From NCBI GenBank assembly GCA_002307715.1, contig DBUA01000054.1, forward strand, positions 13,045 through 37,746: a stretch of 24,702 nucleotides of DNA, given 5' to 3'. The translations under genes were made by a program, and so were the position numbers. Source of the stretch: Candidatus Moranbacteria bacterium UBA1302. GTDB taxonomy: Bacteria > Patescibacteriota > Minisyncoccia > Moranbacterales > UBA1568. Each line of letters opens with the position of its first letter. Position 1 is the stretch's first letter. The notes beneath the pieces were generated by a model. The model did no database searches and was not told the DNA's origin. It saw nothing but the letters and a program-made list of their open reading frames with translations. Of the stretch, positions 8,401 to 13,161 are shown piece by piece.

Positions 8401-9015
8401 AACAGCTGCGACAACTGGAATGTCGGTTTCGCGGGATATCTGTACGAGACCTTGGTTGGCAGCCACCTGGTTTTCGATATCGGTATGCGGTCCGAGCTCG
8501 AGATAGAAATTTCCTTTTCCGAAGATATCTTCGTATTCGAGCGCTGCCATTTTTGCGCGCTCGTAGTTGCCATAAATCACTTCGGATGGCACTTCGCCTT
8601 GCATTGATCCTGACAAGGCGATGAGGCCTTCGCTGTACTGTCTGAGAAGATTTTTGTCTGCTCGAGCCTTATAGTAGAATCCTTCCAGTTGGGCGGTCGA
8701 GATGATTTTCATGAGGTTTTTATACCCCGTTTCGTTTTTGGCGAGTAGGACTAATTGATGCCGTCTCTTGTCTTCGGAAGTATTGTTTTTGCTTCTGAGG
8801 TCTTTGCAGACGAAGATTTCTGCACCGATGATCGGTTTGATGCCGTAGTCCTTGGCATGCATATAGAATTCGACAGCGCCGTACATGGCAGAGGTGTCGG
8901 TAAGCGCGAGTGAGGTCATCCCGAGTTCTTGCGCGCGCTTCAAAAGGTCATCGACTCGAGGGAGCGCGGTGAGAAGGGAGTAGTGGGAGTGGACGTGGAG
9001 ATGGGTGAAAGACAT
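5488..9015 (-). CDS. dnaE: DNA polymerase III alpha subunit
   Basis: The catalytic subunit of the replicative polymerase, of the DnaE1 type, with 1175 residues. Domains in order: PHP domain (1-210, starting HLHVHSHYS); palm with catalytic Asp399 and Asp401 in PDVDMDF and the third Asp at 556 in LLKMDFLGL; fingers (about 600-790, with RPGPMDYIPDFI and GFNRSHAACYALI); helix-hairpin-helix region (about 840-905); a probable internal clamp-binding motif HADSLF near 928; OB fold (about 998-1075); and a small C-terminal domain to 1175. The PHP metal site looks partly degraded: Thr41 stands where TDHG-type enzymes have His, and Ser137 where many have Cys. It reads divergently from rnhB and heads a unit with miaA. 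No Shine-Dalgarno sequence precedes the ATG. Confidence 0.98.
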   Translation of the reverse strand: MSFTHLHVHSHYSLLTALPRVDDLLKRAQELGMTSLALTDTSAMYGAVEFYMHAKDYGIKPIIGAEIFVCKDLRSKNNTSEDKRRHQLVLLAKNETGYKNLMKIISTAQLEGFYYKARADKNLLRQYSEGLIALSGSMQGEVPSEVIYGNYERAKMAALEYEDIFGKGNFYLELGPHTDIENQVAANQGLVQISRETDIPVVAAVDVHYVKKEDAAIQDILFCIRDSKKVTDTERFSMKNLDLSLRSAEDMKQIFHDIPEALENTQKIADACNVSIKLGENQLPSFPLPEGVTADGMLRELCETGLTKRFPGQKITDEQRKRLEYELSVIEKTGFASYFLIVQDFVNWAKDAGVMVGPGRGSAAGSFVAYLAGITDLDPIKYDLLFERFLNPERISMPDVDMDFADDRREDVLDYVRRKYGNDHVAQIITFGTMAARGSIRDVGRALGMPLALCDQTAKMIPMFSSIQEALDEVPELKERYENDPEVKRLIDAAKNIEGLARHTSMHACGVVITKDPVTEYTPLQRVASSENGVVTQYASSTKANAVEKIGLLKMDFLGLKNLTIMQNTLRIVRALGKLDALAEQLGLDAKTASIADIMSRLPLDDEAAYTILQEARTTGVFQLESTGMKRYLKQLKPSVFEDIIAMVALYRPGPMDYIPDFIAGKHGTKTVKYLHPKLEPILRNTYGVAVYQEQLMQIARDLAGFSLGEADVLRKAVGKKIKELVAEQREKFIEGCEKTGVGKKIGEQVFAFIEPFAGYGFNRSHAACYALIGYQTAYLKAHYPAEFMAALLTSDQHDSDRVAIEVHEAREIGIEVLPPSINESFEDFAVIVGDDGKERIRFGLNAIKNVGSVCAAETVRARKAGGKFQSLEDFVERVQTKDLNKRSLESLAKVGALEDFGERQQLLKNLDAILKHAKNLKAIADTHADSLFGGMAMPETKIKLIKSHPASKKERLNWEKELLGLYVSDHPIAEYQDYLNRTAIPIHDIEKQSDGARIRIGGIISSVRKATTKTGNTMFFIGLEDTTGHIELPVFGRTAERTDGSWVEGEIVVVDVRITSKDGQLRASAEGVERLSQRDVEQFARAEATRAKIAQEESSRKNTERSSIIITVKSDAPPKIIETLSRVLRMLPAGPYRVSVRIQGATIETAFSIAALPKDLEDLKIIEGVASVDH

Positions 9016-9151
9016 GATTTCAGGAAATTAAAAACGCCAATCAAAATAAAGGCGAAAAGAATGATAGGAATCGGAATATTGTCATAGTGATAGATTCCCT
9101 CATTATCCGGCTTGCGCCTCGGATTTTGCAGGGAAACGTATATCGATAGTG

Positions 9152-9157
9152 TATACT
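9152..9157 (+). promoter_or_regulatory. Possible -10 element immediately upstream of rnhB
   Basis: TATACT lies 6 bases before the ATG at 9164, so transcription would start at or next to the start codon (leaderless mRNA). No good -35 is present at the expected distance. This is a weak call based on one hexamer. Confidence 0.35.
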
Positions 9158-9163
9158 ATGATT

Positions 9164-9871
9164 ATGGAGAAGACAACTTTCAATACGGAGCGTTATAGGA
9201 GCTTGCTCGGTCATCGGTATATCATCGGAATCGATGAGGTCGGCCGCGGTCCGCTCGCAGGGCCGGTAGTGGCAGCGGCGGTCTGGTTTAAGGACCCGGA
9301 TTTTGTTATTCCCGTGGAGCTGGAAAAAGAGTTCGCGCTCATTCGCGATTCGAAGAAATTATCAGAGAAGCAGCGTGAGAAGATTTTCGATCTCATTCAT
9401 GAACATTTTGAGACGGGTATCGGTATCATTTCGTCAGAAACGATCGATCGGGTGAATATCCTTGAAGCGACATTCATAGCGATGAAAGCGGCTCTCGGAG
9501 AGCTTATGAAGAAATTGCCGCGCCAGGCGGCTGGATCGGCATATTTGTTGGTCGATGGCAATCAGGCAATTCCGAACTGTTCGTATCGTCAAGAATCGAT
9601 CATCGGTGGAGATGGCATCGTAAAGTCGATTGCGGCAGCATCGATCATCGCCAAGGTGACGCGTGATAGGATGATGATAGCATATGAGAAAGAGTATCCA
9701 GGATATGGATTCACTGAACATAAAGGTTACGGCACTAAGGCTCATATGGATGCGCTCCGACATTTGGGACCTTGCCCGATCCATCGGCGTTCATTCCGTC
9801 CGGTGGAGCTTGCTATCCCGGAAAATGTGAATAGGCGGTTTAGCGCTCTTTTGAGACGGAAACAGAACTGA
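9164..9871 (+). CDS. rnhB: Ribonuclease HII
   Basis: Cleaves the RNA strand of RNA-DNA hybrids and starts removal of ribonucleotides misincorporated in DNA. The type 2 RNase H signature is complete: GIDEVGRGPLAGPVVAAAV with Asp24 and Glu25, LLVDGN with Asp131, and AKVTRDR with Asp168; KGYGTKAHMDAL follows. With the ATG at 9164 it has 235 residues, within the normal range. A GTG at 9149 and an ATG at 9158 are in frame upstream. The ATG at 9164 is preferred because it gives a typical N-terminus and because the TATACT hexamer covers the earlier codons. It reads divergently from dnaE across a 148-base gap. No Shine-Dalgarno sequence is visible. Confidence 0.95.
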   Translation: MEKTTFNTERYRSLLGHRYIIGIDEVGRGPLAGPVVAAAVWFKDPDFVIPVELEKEFALIRDSKKLSEKQREKIFDLIHEHFETGIGIISSETIDRVNILEATFIAMKAALGELMKKLPRQAAGSAYLLVDGNQAIPNCSYRQESIIGGDGIVKSIAAASIIAKVTRDRMMIAYEKEYPGYGFTEHKGYGTKAHMDALRHLGPCPIHRRSFRPVELAIPENVNRRFSALLRRKQN

Positions 9872-9916
9872 AATCATCCTGATAGGCTTATTCTTCCGGT
9901 TGGCCGGCTGTTTTTC

Positions 9917-9925
9917 TGGTAGACT
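9917..9925 (+). promoter_or_regulatory. rpmF: Extended -10 promoter for rpmF-nusB
   Basis: TGGTAGACT matches the extended -10 form TGnTAnnnT. The predicted start is near 9932, leaving a leader of about 60 bases. No good -35 was found at standard spacing. Confidence 0.5.
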
Positions 9926-9991
9926 CTTGTCAAAATGGCAAAAAGATGATAGATTGTCTCTATTGGATAATTCCGTCTAAGAACGATATTT

Positions 9992-10189
9992 ATGGCATTG
10001 CCGAAACAGAGACATACCCGTCAGCGACGTGATCGCGCTCGTAAGCAGTATGATGTCGCTTTGGTGAATACTCAAGAGTGTCCTAAGTGCAAAGCGCGCG
10101 TGCTTTCGCATCGTGCCTGCCCTGAGTGTGGGACGTACAAAGGGAAAGAAGTGAAAGGCGCCGCTCCGAAAGTGAAAGCGGCTAAGTAA
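9992..10189 (+). CDS. rpmF: 50S ribosomal protein bL32
   Basis: A small, basic, large-subunit ribosomal protein of 65 residues. It begins MALPKQRHTRQRRDRARKQY, typical of bL32, and carries a four-cysteine zinc ribbon: CPKC (residues 30-33) paired with CPEC (43-46). The C-terminal tail is Lys/Ala-rich. It precedes nusB by 48 bases, with no terminator between, so the two are probably co-transcribed. In many bacteria rpmF starts a cluster leading through fatty-acid genes to rnc and smc; here those genes are missing. Confidence 0.97.
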   Translation: MALPKQRHTRQRRDRARKQYDVALVNTQECPKCKARVLSHRACPECGTYKGKEVKGAAPKVKAAK

Positions 10190-10193
10190 TTCG

Positions 10194-10219
10194 CCTCCTC
10201 GCCTTTGCGGGCGGAGAGG
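10194..10219 (+). promoter_or_regulatory. Hairpin in the rpmF-nusB gap covering a purine-rich tract
   Basis: CCTCCTCGCC (10194-10203) can pair with GGCGGAGAGG (10210-10219) with one mismatch and one G-T pair around a 6-base loop. It is followed by an A-rich run and not by T, so it is not a terminator. It buries GGAGAGGA, the only Shine-Dalgarno-like sequence before nusB, though that lies 17 bases from the ATG, which is farther than usual. Confidence 0.4.
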
Positions 10220-10237
10220 ATCGGAAAAACAAAAAAA

Positions 10238-10792
10238 ATGGCAAACAGGCATCTTCAGAGATCGGTCGCTATGCAGTCCCTTTTTGAGTGGGATTTTCAG
10301 GGGAAACATGACGATTCGGCTCTTGCAATCGTGAAACGCAATATTGCTGAATTCGCTCCCGGACTTGAGGATGCGGTTTTTGCTGATCACTTGGTTGAAG
10401 GAACGCTCCGCGAACGCTCAACCATTGATAAGCTCATTGAGAAGTGCGCGCCTGAATGGCCATTGGAACAAGTGACTGCTATTGATCGAAATATATTGCG
10501 TCTCGGCATTTACGAACTTATGTTCGGAAATTACGATGAAGTTCCGCCGAAAGTGGCTATCAATGAAGCGATTGAACTCGCAAAAACATTCGGTAGCGAT
10601 TCAAGCGCTCGGTTCGTGAATGGTGTGCTTGGCACGATTTATCGTGAAATGGGAGAACCGATGAAAGATGATATTTCCGAGAATCACAAGAAGAAGCTTG
10701 AAGAGCAAGAACAGCTTGAAAGCGCTCAGGAACAGAAGACACAAGAAGCGATGAAAACTGCCGAAGAGCAGCGGGCAGCCCATGCCGAATGA
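10238..10792 (+). CDS. nusB: Transcription antitermination factor NusB
   Basis: NusB binds boxA RNA with NusE (uS10) during antitermination of rRNA transcription. The first 140 residues match the all-helical NusB fold: RHLQRSVAMQSLFEWDF at the start, then TAIDRNILRLGIYELMF, VAINEAIELAKTFGSDSSARFVNGVLG. The protein has 184 residues because of a tail of about 45 Glu/Gln/Lys-rich residues (from KDDISENHKKKLEEQEQ), which is unusual, probably disordered or helical, and of unknown role. The ATG after the A-run is chosen; a TTG at 10205 would start inside the hairpin. A terminator hairpin follows directly at the stop codon. Confidence 0.93.
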   Translation: MANRHLQRSVAMQSLFEWDFQGKHDDSALAIVKRNIAEFAPGLEDAVFADHLVEGTLRERSTIDKLIEKCAPEWPLEQVTAIDRNILRLGIYELMFGNYDEVPPKVAINEAIELAKTFGSDSSARFVNGVLGTIYREMGEPMKDDISENHKKKLEEQEQLESAQEQKTQEAMKTAEEQRAAHAE

Positions 10793-10793
10793 G

Positions 10794-10814
10794 AGAGCCC
10801 GTAAGGGCTCTTTT
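10794..10814 (+). terminator. Short intrinsic terminator after nusB
   Basis: AGAGCCC (10794-10800) and GGGCTCT (10805-10811) form a perfect 7-bp stem with a GTAA loop, followed by a short TTTTC run. The T-tract is short, so termination may be partial and allow read-through into rnc. Confidence 0.65.
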
Positions 10815-10853
10815 CTCAAGGGCTACGGGGATTTATATGCTATCGTGACGTTT

Positions 10854-11549
10854 ATGCCGAATCGTGTCGATACGGAACAACTCAAGGGGAAGCTCGGTAT
10901 ATCCATCGGAAATACCGATCTTTTTCAGGAAGCGTTGACGCATCGTTCGTATTTGAATGAACATCGCAATTATGCATTTCCGCATAATGAGCGTCTGGAA
11001 TTCTTGGGTGATGCGGTACTGGAACTCGTCGTGACACGTTATCTGTTCGATCGCTTCGATAATCCGGAAGGTGAATTGACCAGTTATCGCGCAGCACTTG
11101 TGAATGGTGATATGCTTGCGAAGATCGGGCAGGATTTGAGTGTTCAAGATTTTCTGCTTATGAGCCGCGGTGAATCCAAGGATACCGGTCGCGCTCGGAA
11201 CTATCTTATCGCCAATGCCATGGAAGCCATCATCGGCGCCATCTATCTCGATCAAGGATATGACGCGGCATCGGAGTTTATTTTGAAGCATGTGATTTCT
11301 CATATGCAGGAAGTACTCGATCAGGAGCTATATACTGATCCGAAGAGCCGTTTCCAGGAGATGGCACAGGAAAAAGTCGGTGTGACGCCGAGCTATCGAG
11401 TGCTCCGCGAGTGGGGACCGGATCACGATCGACATTTTCTTGCTGGTGTATTTTTGGGTGAAGAGAAAGCAGCAGAAGGCGAAGGTCCTTCGAAACAGGA
11501 CGCTCAGCGTGATGCAGCAAAGAAGGCGTTGCAGGCCAAAGGTTGGTAG
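10854..11549 (+). CDS. rnc: Ribonuclease III
   Basis: Cleaves double-stranded RNA, including rRNA precursors. The catalytic domain shows the family signature ERLEFLGDAVLELV (after HN), a helical AMEAIIGAIYLDQG segment with the second set of acidic residues, and LTHRSYLNE near the start. A double-stranded RNA-binding domain follows from about residue 155 (DPKSRFQEMAQEK to DAAKKALQAKGW). The length, 231 residues, is typical. The ATG at 10854 gives a normal N-terminus; a start at 10782 would read through the upstream terminator. An extended -10-like TGCTATCGT (10838-10846) ends just before the ATG, so the message could be nearly leaderless. That promoter is a weak call. Confidence 0.96.
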   Translation: MPNRVDTEQLKGKLGISIGNTDLFQEALTHRSYLNEHRNYAFPHNERLEFLGDAVLELVVTRYLFDRFDNPEGELTSYRAALVNGDMLAKIGQDLSVQDFLLMSRGESKDTGRARNYLIANAMEAIIGAIYLDQGYDAASEFILKHVISHMQEVLDQELYTDPKSRFQEMAQEKVGVTPSYRVLREWGPDHDRHFLAGVFLGEEKAAEGEGPSKQDAQRDAAKKALQAKGW

Positions 11550-11595
11550 GGATTGTCATCTTGTTCGTTGGTATTTTGCTCTGGAGGGCAATGTG

Positions 11596-11913
11596 ATGAA
11601 AAAGAGTTTGAAGGGTGTTGTGCGGCTGATGTTCAAATCGATTTTACGGAATCGTTTGTACGAGAAACCGGACGGTAGCGTATCGGTCGGAGACGATGAT
11701 TGCGACCGGAAATTGCTGGGTTTTCTGGTTAAAATCGGGTATTTGTCCTATAACGACATCGGCCAGTGCGTTCGGCAGCGGTTTCCGCATCTGTCAGTGG
11801 CGATGACGGATGTTTCTGTACGTTATCTCATCGTCCCTGTGGAAGAAGGCTTGTTTGTGCCGGAACATCGTGAACCTTCCGATTGTGGCGGTGCGAATCG
11901 CCGGTGTGCGTGA
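11596..11913 (+). CDS. Unrecognised 105-residue protein
   Basis: I do not recognise this protein. It begins with a basic helix (MKKSLKGVVRLMFKSILRNR), then VGDDDCDRKLLGFLVKIGYL and SYNDIGQCVRQRFPHL, and ends in a hydrophilic tail with two cysteines. It is probably cytoplasmic or membrane-associated through the basic N-terminus; there is no clear membrane helix. The start is set by GGAGG at 11583-11587, 8 bases before the ATG, a better ribosome site than most housekeeping genes here have. It follows rnc by 46 bases and ends at a terminator, so it is probably the last gene of the rnc transcript. First of four small genes between rnc and smc. Confidence 0.7.
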   Translation: MKKSLKGVVRLMFKSILRNRLYEKPDGSVSVGDDDCDRKLLGFLVKIGYLSYNDIGQCVRQRFPHLSVAMTDVSVRYLIVPVEEGLFVPEHREPSDCGGANRRCA

Positions 11914-11935
11914 AGGCTGAACCACAGAAGAAGCA

Positions 11936-11963
11936 ACGGGGTATGTCAGTACTCCGTTTTTTT
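11936..11963 (+). terminator. Intrinsic terminator after the 105-residue gene
   Basis: ACGGGGTA (11936-11943) pairs with TACTCCGT (11950-11957), 8 bp including one G-T pair, with a 6-base loop, followed by seven T (11957-11963). Confidence 0.85.
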
Positions 11964-11977
11964 GTGGAAATTTCTTA

Positions 11978-12005
11978 TTGACTTTTTTATAAAAAATGGT
12001 ATGAT
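11978..12005 (+). promoter_or_regulatory. Strong promoter for the small membrane-protein pair
   Basis: TTGACT (-35, 11978-11983), 16-base AT-rich spacer, then TGG-TATGAT, an extended -10 (11997-12005). The predicted start is near 12012, giving a leader of about 34 bases. It lies 14 bases beyond the preceding terminator. Confidence 0.8.
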
Positions 12006-12045
12006 AGGAACGGTTTCTTTAACATTTATGAGGAAGGAAATCGAC

Positions 12046-12183
12046 ATGAAGCTCGTGTATGAGATTGTTCTGGAAGTGTGTTTGGTGTTTTTGATTCCGG
12101 TAATGTGCTACGCATGGGATTGTTTTGTGCGTCGCCGCGCTGGTAATGATGTCGTTCATGAAAGGGGAAAGCATGCAGTTTGA
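12046..12183 (+). CDS. Small single-pass membrane protein (45 residues)
   Basis: I do not recognise a family. Residues 3-24 (LVYEIVLEVCLVFLIPVMCYAW) form one membrane helix, followed by a basic stop-transfer FVRRR and a short hydrophilic tail. By the positive-inside rule the C-terminus should be cytoplasmic. AGGAAGG (12031-12037), 8 bases before the ATG, fixes the start. A strong promoter lies immediately upstream. The last 11 bases overlap the next gene, which suggests coupled translation and a joint role with that larger membrane protein. Confidence 0.65.
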   Translation: MKLVYEIVLEVCLVFLIPVMCYAWDCFVRRRAGNDVVHERGKHAV

Positions 12184-12697
12184 AGAAGCGTTGTCGGGAA
12201 TCGGTATAGCAGGAGCAGTCATAGGGATTGTCATTGCTGTGGGCGTTTTGGCTGCGTTTGTTTTATCGTTTTTCGGCAGAGGAAAACGACACGGAATGTT
12301 AGCGTTGTCACGCCAGGAGATTCTCATGTTGGTTGAACGCGGACTTGGCGTTCAATATCTCGAGATCTTCATCGGTGATATTGATGATGATCAGATCGAT
12401 GTCGTTCGACAAGCATTCCGTGCCGGTGATGTAACAATCGATGAGTTACGGCAGGCGGCACATGATGGTTTGTGCCGTGTCGGACAGGAAACATACCGCT
12501 GGTATGAGGAACGTGGCGGTATCAGTTATGCGAATTATCGAGAGCATCCCAGCGAAGCGGCGTTGGATTATGCGATTATATATGGAGCAGTCCCGCTCGG
12601 AAAAGGCATCAGTCATCTTGGTTCACAGACATTTAATGAATGTCAAAGGATGTCAGACAAGTTCTTGCAGCATGTTATCAATCAGCTTTCTTGTTGA
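12173..12697 (+). CDS. Unrecognised membrane-anchored protein (174 residues)
   Basis: The N-terminus carries one membrane helix (residues about 9-34, AGAVIGIVIAVGVLAAFVLS) ending in FFGRGKRHG. A soluble domain of about 130 residues follows, helical and acidic (FIGDIDDDQIDVVRQAFRAG), with ETYRWYEERGGISYANY and a final LQHVINQLSC. I do not recognise the domain. The ATG at 12173 is preferred to the in-frame ATG at 12158 because GGGG lies at 12164-12167, 5 bases before it. The gene overlaps the preceding one by 11 bases. A terminator lies 30 bases after the stop. The pair looks like a two-gene membrane module. Confidence 0.75.
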   Translation: MQFEEALSGIGIAGAVIGIVIAVGVLAAFVLSFFGRGKRHGMLALSRQEILMLVERGLGVQYLEIFIGDIDDDQIDVVRQAFRAGDVTIDELRQAAHDGLCRVGQETYRWYEERGGISYANYREHPSEAALDYAIIYGAVPLGKGISHLGSQTFNECQRMSDKFLQHVINQLSC

Positions 12698-12726
12698 AGT
12701 TTTTTTCTGGTGAACCTACCAGTTAT

Positions 12727-12757
12727 GGAAGTTGCTTTCGAAGCAGCTTCCTTTTTT
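12727..12757 (+). terminator. Intrinsic terminator after the membrane-protein pair
   Basis: GGAAGTTGCTT (12727-12737) pairs with AAGCAGCTTCC (12741-12751), 11 bp with one G-T pair and a TCG loop, followed by six T. Confidence 0.9.
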
Positions 12758-12765
12758 GTAGGAGA

Positions 12766-12794
12766 TTGATTTTATCTGAAGCATCTGTTAGCAT
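12766..12794 (+). promoter_or_regulatory. Promoter for the 54-residue membrane protein
   Basis: TTGATT (-35, 12766-12771), 17-base spacer, TGT-TAGCAT (extended -10, 12786-12794). The predicted start is near 12801, giving a leader of about 27 bases. It begins 9 bases after the preceding terminator. Confidence 0.65.
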
Positions 12795-12827
12795 GCTGGC
12801 AGTTCTTTTTTGTGAAAGGAGAGAAAC

Positions 12828-12992
12828 ATGAATGAAGATGTCTTGAGTATTCTCAGTTGGTGTATCCTGTCGTTGTTATTGCTGGCGCTGTTTATTCCGT
12901 TTATTGATGATATCCGTATGAAAAATATCAACGGAGGATTACCGTCAAAGGATGTGAATAAGCCAACAAATGACAAAGACGGGTCAAAATGA
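12828..12992 (+). CDS. Small single-pass membrane protein (54 residues)
   Basis: Not recognised. Residues about 5-27 (VLSILSWCILSLLLLALFIP) are a membrane helix. A hydrophilic tail rich in Lys, Asp and Asn follows (DIRMKNINGGLPSKDVNK). The Shine-Dalgarno sequence AGGAGA (12817-12822) is 5 bases from the ATG, one of the best in the window, and both a promoter and a terminator frame the gene. The short length makes it easy to miss in automated annotation. Its build (one helix plus charged tail) resembles the 45-residue protein upstream, though no sequence identity is evident. Confidence 0.65.
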   Translation: MNEDVLSILSWCILSLLLLALFIPFIDDIRMKNINGGLPSKDVNKPTNDKDGSK

Positions 12993-13008
12993 TGAGTTGT
13001 CATGGAAA

Positions 13009-13039
13009 GGGGCGTGAAAAGCGCCCCCTTTTTCTTTTT
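13009..13039 (+). terminator. Intrinsic terminator before smc
   Basis: GGGGCG (13009-13014) pairs with CGCCCC (13022-13027) around the 7-base loop TGAAAAG, followed by a T-rich run TTTTTCTTTTT. Confidence 0.9.
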
Positions 13040-13052
13040 GGCTTTTTTCCAG

Positions 13053-13058
13053 TATACT
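13053..13058 (+). promoter_or_regulatory. smc: Probable -10 of the smc promoter
   Basis: TATACT lies 14 bases after the T-run of the preceding terminator. No good -35 is visible; the T-run itself occupies that position. The predicted start near 13065 would give a leader of nearly 100 bases containing a palindrome. A second TATGAT (13144-13149), 12 bases before the ATG, is an alternative. Confidence 0.45.
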
Positions 13059-13073
13059 GTCAGTGTGCGGTGT

Positions 13074-13088
13074 CATGTATGATACATG
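13074..13088. promoter_or_regulatory. Perfect palindrome in the smc leader
   Basis: CATGTAT-G-ATACATG, two 7-base arms around a single base, lies 15 bases past the TATACT hexamer. The symmetry and position fit an operator for a dimeric regulator, but no regulator is identified. Confidence 0.4.
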
Positions 13089-13161
13089 CAAAGGGATGTA
13101 TAGAGTGCATTTCTTTGTGTTCGTATATGATAGAAATAGATTGTATGATATTTTTTCGAAA

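Noticed and set aside
9894..9918. CCGG-TTGG-CCGG followed by T-rich sequence as a terminator for rnhB
   Set aside because: The stem is only 4 bp, and the T-rich stretch is better explained as the upstream part of the rpmF promoter.
13063..13161. Earlier start for smc adding 33 residues
   Set aside because: The extra residues do not match SMC N-termini, and the start would lie at the predicted transcript start and cross the palindrome.
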